Part shown: positions 1 through 8,871 of the stretch, piece after piece | Layout: each line of letters begins with the position of its first letter | Position numbering within the stretch: the first letter of the stretch is position 1 | NCBI GenBank assembly: GCA_028289445.1 | Contig: JANQPO010000005.1 | Coordinates: forward strand, 1-64,000 | Direction of reading: 5' to 3' | Source of the DNA: Tepidamorphaceae bacterium | GTDB taxonomy: Bacteria; Pseudomonadota; Alphaproteobacteria; Rhizobiales; JAKSCL01 | DNA length: 64,000 bases | Notes under the pieces: model-generated | Told to the model about the DNA's origin: nothing | The model's database searches: none | The model's input: only the letters and a program-made list of their open reading frames with translations | Made by a program: the position numbers and the translations under genes

Positions 1-2
1 AG

Positions 3-176
3 AGGTTTGCGCGGCAGATGGACGGCTCTCTTCAAACCCTTTGGGCGCGGCGGATTTTGCCCCTGACGGCGTTACAAGCCCTTGAAAGTCAGCCAGACGC
101 CCTGCGGTCTTGCGCCTTGTCAGAAGCGAAATCCGACACGCGCAGAACGCATGACCTAGTTGAGTACGGACCCTAA
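3..176 (+). CDS. Possible 3' end of an upstream gene
   Basis: An open frame runs in from the left edge and ends with a TAA at 174-176 immediately before the tctA ATG at 177, the spacing expected of an upstream operon partner. In tricarboxylate transporter operons that partner is often TctB, a small membrane protein. The visible C-terminal residues are polar and not obviously membrane-spanning, so I cannot confirm TctB. It could also be a chance open frame. Confidence 0.25.
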   Translation, partial: RFARQMDGSLQTLWARRILPLTALQALESQPDALRSCALSEAKSDTRRTHDLVEYGP

Positions 177-1682
177 ATGGACGGTATTGCGCAACTGCTG
201 GCAGGCTTCGCCTCGGCCCTAACGCTGTCGAAGCTCGGTTACTGTTTTTTCGGCGTCATGATGGGCATGCTCATGGGGGTTCTGCCCGGTATCGGCGCCA
301 TGGCCACGATCGCGATGCTGCTGCCGATCACCTTTTACGTGCCGCCGGATAGCGGCCTGATCATGCTGGCCGGGATCTATTATGGCGCCCAATATGGCGG
401 GAGCGTCGCCTCCATACTCCTGAACCTGCCGGGCACGCCGTCGTCCGCGATAATCTGCCTCGACGGGTACCCGATGAAAAACCAGGGGCGCGCCGGCCCG
501 GCCATCTTTTTGACGACAATCGCGTCATTCGCCGGCAGCCTTATCGCGATTGCCCTGCTGGTTGGCGCGGCACCTTCCGTCGCGAGGCTCGCGCTCAAGT
601 TCGGTGCGGCCGATTATTTTTCGCTGATGATTGTCGGTCTTGTCGCCGCGGCTTCACTGACCCGGTTCGGGATCGCACGAGGGCTTGCCATGTCCACCCT
701 CGGGCTCGCGCTTGGGCTGATCGGTACGGACGTGGCTACCGGCACGTTCCGCTACACGTTCGACAATATGCAACTCGCCGATGGGCTGAGCGTTGTCGCC
801 ATGGCCATGGGTTTGTTTGGTGTTGCCGAGATCATTCACATGGTCGGTACCCGCGCCGCACGCCATGGTGCTGTCACCAAGGTCTCGCTGAGGGATCTTG
901 TGCCGTCGAGGGTCGATCTGGAGCAAACTCCCGGGCCCATCGTGCGCGGCGGCTTACTTGGAGCCGTTGTGGGGGCCTTGCCGGGCACGGGCGCGTCCAT
1001 CGGCGCGTTCATGGCCTACGGGTTGGAAAAGCGTATTTCCCGTGAGCCGGAGAAATTCGGTACCGGGCACGTGCCGGGCATCGTCGCGCCCGAGGCGGCG
1101 AACAACTCCGCGGCACAGGCCTCCTTCATTCCAACCCTCACTTTGGGCGTGCCGGGTGATCCGGTCCTGGCGCTGATGATGACCGCACTGATCATTCACG
1201 GCATTCAGCCGGGACCGACGATGATTGCTGAGTATCCGGACATTTACTGGGGTCTGGTTGCGAGCTTCGTCATCGGCAATGTGTTGCTGTTGATTTTGAA
1301 CCTGCCGCTGATCGGCATCTGGGTCCGGCTTTTGCAGGTGTCTTACCGCTTACTGTTTCCTGTGGTCATCACACTGATTTGCATCGGTGTTTTTGCGGTG
1401 GGCAACAGCCCGTTCCATGTCATGCAGGTCGTCGTCTTCGGCATCGTCGGATATGCGATGCGACTTGTGCGGCTGGAGCCTGCGCCTGTTCTTCTTGGCT
1501 TTGTGCTTGGTCCCATGGTCGAGGAGAATTTCCGCCGGGCACTGCAATTGTCGCGGGGCGATCTCATGGTTTTTCTGGAGCGTCCGGCCTCCTGCACGAT
1601 GCTCGCATTTGCCTTGTTCATCGTCCTTTTCTCCCTTTGGACGAGCCACAGAAACGCCCAGTTGCAGAGAGTAAGCCAATGA
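177..1682 (+). CDS. tctA: TctA-family tripartite tricarboxylate transporter permease
   Basis: This is the 501-residue large integral membrane subunit of a tripartite tricarboxylate transporter, which takes up solutes delivered by a periplasmic TctC-type protein. Seen in the sequence: multiple hydrophobic segments along the whole length and family motifs such as GVLPGIGAMATIAMLLP near residue 35, YYGAQYGGSVASILLNLPGT near 70 and the internal repeat GGLLGAVVGALPGTGASIGA near 260. Length matches the family. Its stop overlaps the start of the following sulfatase (ATGA at 1679-1682), and the TctC-type gene follows, so the three genes form one operon. The small TctB subunit is not recognised in the window and may lie beyond the left edge. 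The substrate is unknown. Confidence 0.93.
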   Translation: MDGIAQLLAGFASALTLSKLGYCFFGVMMGMLMGVLPGIGAMATIAMLLPITFYVPPDSGLIMLAGIYYGAQYGGSVASILLNLPGTPSSAIICLDGYPMKNQGRAGPAIFLTTIASFAGSLIAIALLVGAAPSVARLALKFGAADYFSLMIVGLVAAASLTRFGIARGLAMSTLGLALGLIGTDVATGTFRYTFDNMQLADGLSVVAMAMGLFGVAEIIHMVGTRAARHGAVTKVSLRDLVPSRVDLEQTPGPIVRGGLLGAVVGALPGTGASIGAFMAYGLEKRISREPEKFGTGHVPGIVAPEAANNSAAQASFIPTLTLGVPGDPVLALMMTALIIHGIQPGPTMIAEYPDIYWGLVASFVIGNVLLLILNLPLIGIWVRLLQVSYRLLFPVVITLICIGVFAVGNSPFHVMQVVVFGIVGYAMRLVRLEPAPVLLGFVLGPMVEENFRRALQLSRGDLMVFLERPASCTMLAFALFIVLFSLWTSHRNAQLQRVSQ

Positions 1683-3229
1683 GCGTACGCAGGCCCAACA
1701 TATTGCTCATTTCAACCGATCAGCAGCGCGCGGACCATCTTGGCTGCTATGGCGCGCGCTATTTGCGAACACCGAATATCGATAGCCTCGCCGCTGCAGG
1801 CACCCGATACAATCGCGCCTATGTGGCCTCACCGGTTTGCATGCCGAACCGATCCAGCATCGCCACCGGTCGCGTGCCGTCGCTCCATGGCGTGCGGCAC
1901 AACGGCCTGAACCTCTCGCTCAGCAATCGCACATTTGCCGATGTGCTCCGCGATGCCGGGTACCGCACCTCGCTTTCTGGGAAGGCCCATTTTCAGTGCG
2001 TTACCCAAAACGCAGCACGCCTTAAAGGGGATCGCGGCAATCAGGCCCAACATGCCCGCCCGGGCCGCTACGATCAGGAACTCGGTCCGCTCTGGCGCCA
2101 AAACCCCGAGCGGGACATAGACCTGCCATACTACGGTTTGGAACATGTCGATCTCGCGGTCGGCCATGGCGACCAGGTGGATGGGCACTACAATCGCTGG
2201 GTCGCGAGCCAGGGTGCCGATCTGGAGGCCTTGCGCGGCGCTGAAAATGCCGGTGAAGGCAGCAATTGTCCTTTGTTTCAGGCTTGGCGCACCAGGGTGC
2301 CGGAAGAGCTATACCCCACACGCTACGTGCAGAAGATGACCGAGGAGGCGTTGGCCCGCTATGCGCAAGACGCCTCGCAACCGTTCTTCCACTGGGCAAG
2401 TTTTTGCGACCCGCACCATCCGTTCACGCCGCCGGGGCGCTATTGGGACATGTATTCCCCCGACGACGTAACGCTGCCGGCGTCGTTTTCTTCGAATACA
2501 CCGGGCAGTTGGGCATCGAAGCTCCGGGACCTCCGCGCGGCAGGGCACGTGGATTTGTCCGGCACAGCAGCGCTCGCCGCCACCGAGACGGAACTTCGCT
2601 GGGCGACGGCGCTGACCTTCGGGCTGATAACCATGGTCGATGATGCGGTCGGCGCGATACTGGACACACTCAAGCGTAACGGTCAGGACCGCGACACGAT
2701 CGTGATCTTTCTTGCAGATCACGGTGATCTGATGGGGGATCACGGGCTGATATTCAAAGGGCCGTTCCACTATCAAAGCATCATCCGCATGCCGCTTATC
2801 TGGCACGATCCCAGGCGCCCCGAAGGCAACGTCCGTGAGGACTTGGTGAGCGCTGTGGACGTGTCGGCGTCCATTTTGGACGCTGCTGGTGTATCCGCAT
2901 TTCAAGGTCTGAACGGGCGCAGCTTCTTGCGCGCTCCGGGTTTTTCCGAACGCGATGCCGTTTTGATCGAAGACGAAATTCAAGCCGATCTGCCCTTCAC
3001 GAATGTGCGCGGCCGTGCCCGCACGCTCGTTACGCGAAAGTGGCGGCTCACCGTCTACGACGGCGTGGAGAACGGCGAACTGATCGACCTCGTGGACGAC
3101 CCCATGGAGACGACCAACAGGTGGGATGACCCCACCGCTTCGTCCGTGCGCTCAGAGCTGACTGAGCGACTGTTGCGAGAGATGCTTGCGCATTCCGAGA
3201 CAGGGAGACTGCCAGAATTCGCAGCTTAA
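1679..3229 (+). CDS. Type I sulfatase (arylsulfatase/choline-sulfatase-like)
   Basis: A 516-residue alkaline-phosphatase-superfamily sulfatase that hydrolyses sulfate esters. Seen: the N-terminal metal site RPNILLISTDQQRADHLGCY, the signature CMPNRSSIATGR near residue 58 in which the Cys of C-x-P-x-R is the one converted to formylglycine, and a second metal-site motif IFLADHGDLMGDHGL in the C-terminal half. I chose the ATG at 1679 because it overlaps the tctA stop as ATGA and begins directly with the conserved MSVRRPNILL; the frame stays open upstream only inside tctA. There is no signal peptide, so it is probably cytoplasmic. Its position between the transporter subunits suggests that an imported sulfated compound is desulfated inside the cell. 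A formylglycine-generating or anaerobic maturase must be encoded elsewhere. Confidence 0.92.
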   Translation: MSVRRPNILLISTDQQRADHLGCYGARYLRTPNIDSLAAAGTRYNRAYVASPVCMPNRSSIATGRVPSLHGVRHNGLNLSLSNRTFADVLRDAGYRTSLSGKAHFQCVTQNAARLKGDRGNQAQHARPGRYDQELGPLWRQNPERDIDLPYYGLEHVDLAVGHGDQVDGHYNRWVASQGADLEALRGAENAGEGSNCPLFQAWRTRVPEELYPTRYVQKMTEEALARYAQDASQPFFHWASFCDPHHPFTPPGRYWDMYSPDDVTLPASFSSNTPGSWASKLRDLRAAGHVDLSGTAALAATETELRWATALTFGLITMVDDAVGAILDTLKRNGQDRDTIVIFLADHGDLMGDHGLIFKGPFHYQSIIRMPLIWHDPRRPEGNVREDLVSAVDVSASILDAAGVSAFQGLNGRSFLRAPGFSERDAVLIEDEIQADLPFTNVRGRARTLVTRKWRLTVYDGVENGELIDLVDDPMETTNRWDDPTASSVRSELTERLLREMLAHSETGRLPEFAA

Positions 3230-3266
3230 TGGCTTTACCGCCAAAACGACCCAAAAGGAGGAAATC

Positions 3267-4235
3267 ATGGGAATTCTCAAGAAACTATCCATAGCATTGG
3301 CCATCGCGGCTACCTCGGCGATTCCGGCACTAGCTGAATATCCGGACCGACCGGTGACGCTTGTGGTGGGATCGGTTCCGGGCTCGGGGCCTGACTTTCT
3401 TGCCCGTGCCATGAGCGAAGAACTGGCGGCTGAACTGGGCCAGCCCATTGTGGTGGAAAATCAGCCTGGTGCCGCGGGCAACGTAGCCGCTGCCGCAATC
3501 TCCCGTGGTACGCCCGACGGCTATCGTATCTTTATCGGCGTCATCAACTTGGCGATCGCCACCTGGCTGCCGGCAAAGCCTCCATTCGATCCGGCGACCG
3601 ATTTCGCTTTCGTCGGCCGGGTTGGCGCCATTCCGGACGTCATCGCCGTAAACAAATCCCTCGGCATCAACACGATCGACGAACTGATCGAAAAGGCAAA
3701 GGCAGCACCGGGCGACTTGAACTACTCGTCTCCGGGCGTCGGCTCGATGCAGCATATGGCAGCCGACGCGCTTTCCAGAGAAGTGGGAATCGACATCTTT
3801 CATGTGCCCTACAAAGGCGGCAAATCCGCAACAACCGGGCTTCTCTCCAATGAGGTCGAAATCGGCTTTCTAGGTTTTCCGCCGGTGATCTCGCTGATCG
3901 AATCCGGCGATGTCGTTGCGCTTGCGGTTTCAAGTGCGGAGGAATCTCCACTTCTGCCGGGTGTTCCGACTTTGACCAGCACCGTCATGCCTGGATATGT
4001 GGCCGAAGCCTGGTACGGCCTGTTTCTGCCAAAGGGCACGTCGGACGATATTGTGAACACGGTCAACGCTGCGCTGAATGCTGCGCTTGCAAAGCCGGTT
4101 GTCGCTGAACGCTTTGCGCAAAAGGGTGCAGTGATACAGACGTCGACGCCTCAAGAATTCGCCGATTTCGTAGCGGCTGAATCCCAACGGTGGAAGTCGA
4201 AGCTCGAAGACTTGGGGCTTGCCGGCACGCGTTGA
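3267..4235 (+). CDS. tctC: TctC/Bug-family periplasmic substrate-binding protein
   Basis: A 322-residue extracytoplasmic solute receptor of the tripartite tricarboxylate transporter family. Seen: a Sec signal peptide (KKLSIALAIAATSAIPALA), then the family start YPDRPVTLVVGSVPGSGPDF, the ligand-loop region VENQPGAAGNVAA and HVPYKGGKSATTGLLSNEVE. The ATG at 3267 is chosen because a strong AAAGGAGGA ribosome site precedes it; a longer frame from 3186 overlaps the sulfatase and would place a non-secretory extension in front of the signal peptide. It delivers the substrate to the TctA permease encoded two genes upstream. Ligands of Bug proteins cannot be predicted from sequence. Confidence 0.93.
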   Translation: MGILKKLSIALAIAATSAIPALAEYPDRPVTLVVGSVPGSGPDFLARAMSEELAAELGQPIVVENQPGAAGNVAAAAISRGTPDGYRIFIGVINLAIATWLPAKPPFDPATDFAFVGRVGAIPDVIAVNKSLGINTIDELIEKAKAAPGDLNYSSPGVGSMQHMAADALSREVGIDIFHVPYKGGKSATTGLLSNEVEIGFLGFPPVISLIESGDVVALAVSSAEESPLLPGVPTLTSTVMPGYVAEAWYGLFLPKGTSDDIVNTVNAALNAALAKPVVAERFAQKGAVIQTSTPQEFADFVAAESQRWKSKLEDLGLAGTR

Positions 4236-4255
4236 TTTGGTGCCCACACCGAGCG

Positions 4256-4283
4256 AGCTGGCGCGCTTTGAGGCGTGCCAGCT
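4256..4283 (+). terminator. Strong hairpin after the tct operon
   Basis: Two 11-base arms (4256-4266 and 4273-4283) pair completely in RNA with one G-U pair around a six-base loop, 20 bases after the tctC stop. No T-run follows, so it is not a textbook intrinsic terminator; it could act as an mRNA 3' stabiliser or Rho-linked end. Confidence 0.4.
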
Positions 4284-4502
4284 TCAAAAGTTCTACTGGA
4301 GCTCGGTAGAAACAACTGCAGAGACAGAGCCAGAGCCGGGGCAGCAAGAACTGCCGCGATCTTGCGAACTCCGCCTTTCGGGCCAATCGCTGGGACAAGT
4401 GCTGCAACGTCCCAGATGGCATGTGCGCTTTGCCGCCAATTGCGGACGCCATGAGTTCAACCGGCGAACGTCAGCAATGGGCCGAAAGTCCTGATTGGCG
4501 AG

Positions 4503-5657
4503 CTACCGTGCTTGAATATCTCTTGCCGCATCGATGGCCGAGAATGCGGCTCCATGGACCGTTGACTGTGCATCTCCTCCAAGCGCTTCACCCGCAAAGA
4601 AGACTTTGCCAGCCATCGGAGCCAGAATATCGTCGACGCCCTGCCACCCGTGGTTGGTCATGGAATAGCTGCCCATGATGAACCGCTCATTGCTCCAGTT
4701 TTGCACTTTGCCAGCAATGAACGTGCGGGAAACCACTGAACCGAAAATGTCCTCCAACTCGGCCAGAACCTCGCGCAGCAGTGTTTCGTCATCGAGCGAT
4801 GCGCGGGGCAAAGCGGAATCTGAAACGGCGAACAAACCCAGGACGTTGTCCGTTGTGGGCTTCCCAAAAGCTGCGTCATAGTAGATCTTTTGAGCCCAGG
4901 TGTCCGCAAGCGCGGACAGCCTTGGCCCTTCCATCAAGATGTCGGGATAGAAGCGTTCTTTAAATTTCAGAAAGACCTTAAAGCCGCTTCCAAAGTCAAT
5001 GTCTTGAAGTTCACGGATATGTGGCGGGGTAAGATCCGGTGAGAAACCAATATTGCCCCTCTGCAGAACGGAAAGTGGCACTGTCACCAGCGCCTTGTCG
5101 GCTTCATAGACACGGCCATTGCGCAAATGAACTGCAACACCGCCGCTGTTCGAGGCTATGTGCGATACGGGCACATTGAGTTCCATCGTGTCTTGTATCG
5201 TCGGCACGATGAACCGCTCAAAGAAGCCGTACCACGTGGTGTCATGGAACTTCACTTCTCGGTATGTGTATCGAAGCGTGTCAAAACTGCTCAGCCGGCC
5301 GTTGTGCCAAAACTGATAAGTCTGTGGCCTGTACTCTATGGTCCCAACATCAAGATCCGTTTCGCCCTTGCCGACGATCTGGCCAAGAATTGTCGGTTCG
5401 TCATGTATCCACTCTGCCCCCAGGTCGAGAGGAACCTCTGAAAACCCGGTCAGACGCTTTAGGCGTCCGCCCCAACGGTTCGAGGCCTCCACGATACGGA
5501 CTCCCACGCCAGCTGATTTCAGGTGGTATGCGGCCGTCAAACCAGCCGCGCCGGCGCCAATCACGATAACGTTCTGTTTCGGCTGTGCCCGAATGTGGCT
5601 GGGCGCGGCAACAAGCGTTGCTACGGACAACTTGGTGAAAGTCCTACGATCCATCAT
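4503..5657 (-). CDS. Flavin monoamine oxidase family protein, Tat-exported
   Basis: A 384-residue FAD-dependent amine oxidase. Seen: a twin-arginine type N-terminus (MMDRRTFTKLSVATLVAAP), the dinucleotide-binding motif VIVIGAGAAGLTAAYHLKSA, the following VEASNRWGGRL, and the C-terminal flavin motif VFFAGEALGGDAQSTVHGA. The start at 5657 (two consecutive ATGs) puts the RR motif at the very N-terminus; a longer frame to 5729 would bury it. Family members oxidise primary, secondary or polyamines to aldehydes with release of hydrogen peroxide; the substrate here is unknown. At about 385 residues it is shorter than the 430-500 common for this family. It is transcribed alone, convergent with the tct operon. 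Confidence 0.85.
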   Translation of the reverse strand: MMDRRTFTKLSVATLVAAPSHIRAQPKQNVIVIGAGAAGLTAAYHLKSAGVGVRIVEASNRWGGRLKRLTGFSEVPLDLGAEWIHDEPTILGQIVGKGETDLDVGTIEYRPQTYQFWHNGRLSSFDTLRYTYREVKFHDTTWYGFFERFIVPTIQDTMELNVPVSHIASNSGGVAVHLRNGRVYEADKALVTVPLSVLQRGNIGFSPDLTPPHIRELQDIDFGSGFKVFLKFKERFYPDILMEGPRLSALADTWAQKIYYDAAFGKPTTDNVLGLFAVSDSALPRASLDDETLLREVLAELEDIFGSVVSRTFIAGKVQNWSNERFIMGSYSMTNHGWQGVDDILAPMAGKVFFAGEALGGDAQSTVHGAAFSAIDAARDIQAR

Positions 5658-6018
5658 TGAGAAACATTGTGTCTTGGCCACGTTAAGGGTCAACCGACTT
5701 GGCACATCCACTATAACCAAGCAGTGCATTCAAGCCGGGCATCCAACCGTCAGTCTTGTCCGAGCAACGATAATCTGGCTGATCTGGCTGAATCGATTGG
5801 TGATTGGACGCAATGTCAGCTTCTCTTAGGGGCGTGCAGCGTCACGTTCTCGCAGAACGGCAGCGATGGGCCGATATTTGGCATAACATCCATGTTCTCT
5901 GTGTGCTGATTGCGCGCGTACGCATTCGTTGGGTTGAGCACATAGATGTGTAATGGCCGGATTAGGATCATCGCGTACAAGTGTCGAGGGTCTTCAACAC
6001 CGGAAGCGCATTTAGGTG

Positions 6019-6732
6019 ATGGAATTTGTTTTTGCCTACATAGCTGGCCTGCTCACGCTGATTAATCCGTGTGTGTTACCCGTGCTGCCCATCGTTCTGG
6101 TTGGCGCACTGAATGCCAGCAAAGCCGGACCGATTGCCTTGGCCGGCGGTATGAGTATGTCGTTTGTCACGTTTGGCGTGCTGGTCACCGCTTTCGGCTC
6201 AAGCGTTGGACTTACTCACGAGAGCATTGCGCAAATCGGTGCGTTCCTGATGATCGCCTTTGGGGCGATCCTAGTCACCCCGATGTTTGCGCGGCGCTTT
6301 GAAGTGGCCACAGCCGGTATCGCTTCGGGTGCTGATGCGCAGATGAATGATCTTGATGCGGGATCGTTACGCGGTCAGTTTCTCGGCGGTCTTCTGCTCG
6401 GCACGGTGTGGTCACCCTGCATTGGCCCAACTCTCGGCGGGGCCATCGCTCTCGCATCCCAGGGAGAGCATCTCGGATTTGTGACGCTGATCATGATTGC
6501 GTTTTCGCTTGGCGTCTCTACGTTCGTTGTCGGTTTGGGCTTTGGCGCGCGGGAGACCCTTCGTGCACGCACGATGGCCTTTGGCAGGCTTGCCGAACGC
6601 TCCAAACCGATTATCGGCGCCACCTTTATCGCAGTCGGTTTGATGCTGTCTTTCAAGCTTCACCACATACTCGAAGGTTGGTTGTTGAACATGATGCCGA
6701 TCTGGCTCCAAGACCTCTCTGTCACCTTCTGA
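6019..6732 (+). CDS. CcdA-like cytochrome c biogenesis / thiol transport protein
   Basis: A 237-residue polytopic membrane protein of the CcdA/DsbD family, which carries electrons from cytoplasmic thioredoxin across the inner membrane. Seen: the conserved first-helix motif LINPCVLPVLPIVLVGA with the redox Cys, and the second Cys in VWSPCIGPTLGGAI after a loop at about residue 115-135. About six hydrophobic segments are visible. An in-frame GTG lies just upstream at 6016; ATG at 6019 is preferred. The next gene, 17 bases downstream, encodes an exported thioredoxin-like protein that is the obvious partner, so the pair probably forms a periplasmic reducing relay. Confidence 0.87.
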   Translation: MEFVFAYIAGLLTLINPCVLPVLPIVLVGALNASKAGPIALAGGMSMSFVTFGVLVTAFGSSVGLTHESIAQIGAFLMIAFGAILVTPMFARRFEVATAGIASGADAQMNDLDAGSLRGQFLGGLLLGTVWSPCIGPTLGGAIALASQGEHLGFVTLIMIAFSLGVSTFVVGLGFGARETLRARTMAFGRLAERSKPIIGATFIAVGLMLSFKLHHILEGWLLNMMPIWLQDLSVTF

Positions 6733-6749
6733 AGAAAGGACATCGATCT

Positions 6750-7148
6750 ATGAAAAGACGCACCTTCCTCGCGGCAACCGCATCATTCGTCGTGCTGCCC
6801 ATGGCCGTCAAAGCTTCGACATATGTCAACTACAGCCCTGGCCTGATTCAAAAGGCCCTGAGCCAGGGTAAGACTCTGTTTGTCGATTATTCCGCGTCCT
6901 GGTGTGGCACCTGTAAACGTCAAGAACGGGTCATAGACGCGCTTCGGGCGAACAATCCAGCCTACGACGATGCGATGACGTTCGTGAAGGTTGATTGGGA
7001 CACGTTCAGAAATCATGAGGTCACGACGTCACGCCGAATCCCGCGTCGCTCGACACTGCTTGTCTTGCGCGGCGAAGCCGAACTGGGTCGCGTAGTTGCC
7101 GGCACATCGCAGGCCCAAATCAAAGCGCTGATGGACAAGGGCCTTTGA
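6750..7148 (+). CDS. Tat-exported thioredoxin-family protein
   Basis: A 132-residue thioredoxin-fold protein. Seen: N-terminal KRRTFLAATASFVVLP, a twin-arginine signal; VDYSASWCGTCKRQERV, containing the WCxxC redox site; and ending MDKGL. The start at 6750 follows the GAAAGGA ribosome site and places the RR at residues 3-4. It probably accepts electrons from the CcdA-like protein encoded immediately upstream and reduces a periplasmic disulfide. The usual cis-Pro is not obvious: the sequence reads RRIPRRSTLL, where IPRRSTLL may stand in for the TxPT loop. Confidence 0.85.
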   Translation: MKRRTFLAATASFVVLPMAVKASTYVNYSPGLIQKALSQGKTLFVDYSASWCGTCKRQERVIDALRANNPAYDDAMTFVKVDWDTFRNHEVTTSRRIPRRSTLLVLRGEAELGRVVAGTSQAQIKALMDKGL

Positions 7149-7265
7149 GCGGAACCGGCTGGTCTGCGCCAGGCGTGTTCCGCCCTTGCATGCACCAGTT
7201 GCCGACGGCAACTCTGCGGATGCTCGCATCGCGCCGCCACACGGGTTTCTTGAGCAACGTGACGA

Positions 7266-8207
7266 TCAAGCGGCTGAATAGTCGATGGCTTCGCTCCACT
7301 CAGGCGAGGTGTGGCGATCCCAATAGGCACTGGTCAGCCGCATCGTGATGGGCCCAGGCTTGCCGGTACCGATGGCCTGATCGTTGGTGCGGGTGAGCGG
7401 AATGATCCCGCCGGCCGTTGACGTGACGAACGCTTCGTCGGCGTCCATCAACTCCCGGGCGGTGACTTTTCGCTCTTCCACCGGCAAGCCTTCCGGCGCA
7501 CACAGCGCGATCACCGTCTCGCGCGTGATCCCCTCAAGGACGCCGTCGTCGGGCGTTGCGAGCTTGCCGCCATTCACGACGAATAGATTGAAGCCGGGTC
7601 CCTCTGTGAGATTGCCGTCCCTATCGCGCAGCAGCGGAACATCGCAGTCGGTGTCATAGGCCTCGAACAGGCCGCAGACCATGTCCAGCCATTGGTAATT
7701 CTTGATCGTTGGATCGAACGAGTTGGGTGGGATACGAACGCGGTCGCTCACAACGGCGTGCAGGCCGCGCAGCATCTGCTCCGGCCTGGCGATAGAGCCC
7801 AAGGCCACGGCAAAAGCCATCAGGCGGTTTTCCGCGTGGCGCGGGTCGCGGCTGAATGTCGGTGAGGTGCCGCGCGTGCACACAACTTCGACATAGGCGC
7901 GCTTCAGACCGGACAGCGCGACGCAGTTGTGAAGTATCCGTACAATTTCTTCGCGCGAACAGGGCGCCGACAGTCGAAGCCCCTCCATACTGGCAAAGAA
8001 CCGATCAAGATGCCGGTCGAGCCGAAAGAACCGCCCGTCCCAGACATGCACAACGTCATAGGTGGCATCGGAGCGCAGGAAGCCCCAGTCGAGGATCGAC
8101 ACCTTCGCCTCGCGGACATCGAAGTACTGCCCGTCGGCGTAGGCAACGCCCGGTGGGTAGGTGTGCGGATCGCGATAAGATGTCGATAGCGTCGGCCTTT
8201 GCGACAT
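7266..8207 (-). CDS. Class IV PLP aminotransferase, (R)-amine transaminase-like
   Basis: A 313-residue fold-type IV PLP enzyme (branched-chain / D-amino-acid aminotransferase superfamily). Seen: VSILDWGFLRSDATYDVVHV at about residues 35-55, VEVVCTRGTSP, the Schiff-base lysine region FDPTIKNYQWLDMV, the phosphate-binding TEGPGFNLFVV and LEGITRETV, and TSTAGGIIPL. From memory, these blocks resemble (R)-selective amine:pyruvate transaminases (Arthrobacter ATA-117 type) more than IlvE or Dat. The start at 8207 follows a GGGAGGT ribosome site; a further ATG lies at 8228. It is divergent from an Lrp-type regulator gene, likely its controller. The natural substrate is unknown, and D-amino-acid or branched-chain activity cannot be excluded. 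Confidence 0.85.
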   Translation of the reverse strand: MSQRPTLSTSYRDPHTYPPGVAYADGQYFDVREAKVSILDWGFLRSDATYDVVHVWDGRFFRLDRHLDRFFASMEGLRLSAPCSREEIVRILHNCVALSGLKRAYVEVVCTRGTSPTFSRDPRHAENRLMAFAVALGSIARPEQMLRGLHAVVSDRVRIPPNSFDPTIKNYQWLDMVCGLFEAYDTDCDVPLLRDRDGNLTEGPGFNLFVVNGGKLATPDDGVLEGITRETVIALCAPEGLPVEERKVTARELMDADEAFVTSTAGGIIPLTRTNDQAIGTGKPGPITMRLTSAYWDRHTSPEWSEAIDYSAA

Positions 8208-8315
8208 GGGGACCTCCCGATAGAGCATGGTTCATTCATACTTGAGCCGAATGGCCAGTAATTTCGCCCAGATTTATGATACAAGCGGGGAGTCAATGCG
8301 TTCTTGGGGCACATC

Positions 8316-8810
8316 ATGGGTGAATTTCCCAAACTTGACGAGACGGACCGGCTGCTGCTCGCAGAGGTTCAGATCGACAATCGACAGTCAATCGAGGCGC
8401 TGAGCGAGAAGGTCAACGCCTCCCCCTCGGCGGTTCAGCGACGACTTGCGAAAATGCGAGCATCGGGCGTGATCGAAGCCGATATCTCGATCGTGTCGCC
8501 TGAAGCGATGGGCTGGCCGATGACCTTCATCGTAGAGGTCGGACTGGAACGCGAACGGATCGACTTGCTGGACGCGTTTCGTGACACGATGCGCAACCTC
8601 GACGAGGTGCAGCAATGCTACTACGTCACAGGTAATATCGACTTCATCTTGATTGTCTCGACCAAAGATATGCGCACCTATGAGGAGTTTTCGCGGCGGG
8701 TGTTTTCGGAGAACCCCAACATCCGAACCTACGCGTCTCACGTCGTCGTCGATTGCGTGAAGAGCGGGCGGCAGATGGCGGTGGATGGCTCACAGCGCAG
8801 GGAGGCATGA
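8316..8810 (+). CDS. Lrp/AsnC-family transcriptional regulator
   Basis: A 164-residue feast/famine regulator. Seen: N-terminal winged helix (LDETDRLLLAEVQIDNRQSI ... SPSAVQRRLAKMRASGVIEA), then the ligand-binding RAM domain with QQCYYVTGNIDFILIVSTKD. The ATG at 8316 is used rather than the in-frame TTG at 8304. Divergence from the aminotransferase with only about 108 bases between the starts suggests it controls that gene and itself in response to an amino acid or amine. C-terminal extension after the RAM domain is short. Confidence 0.9.
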   Translation: MGEFPKLDETDRLLLAEVQIDNRQSIEALSEKVNASPSAVQRRLAKMRASGVIEADISIVSPEAMGWPMTFIVEVGLERERIDLLDAFRDTMRNLDEVQQCYYVTGNIDFILIVSTKDMRTYEEFSRRVFSENPNIRTYASHVVVDCVKSGRQMAVDGSQRREA

Positions 8811-8871
8811 AGGGATTGGTCGACAGCATCAGCCAGTTGGCGATGTCTGTCCAAAGACCCGCCATTCCCAG

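Noticed and set aside
1379..1678. 300-base upstream extension of the sulfatase frame
   Set aside because: It lies wholly inside tctA in another frame; the ATG at 1679 overlaps the tctA stop and starts at the conserved domain.
4421..4494. Frame reading MCALPPIADAMSSTGE after the tct operon
   Set aside because: It recalls dispersed repeat-derived false ORFs common in Alphaproteobacteria. One copy only is seen here, so I could not support it as a repeat or gene.
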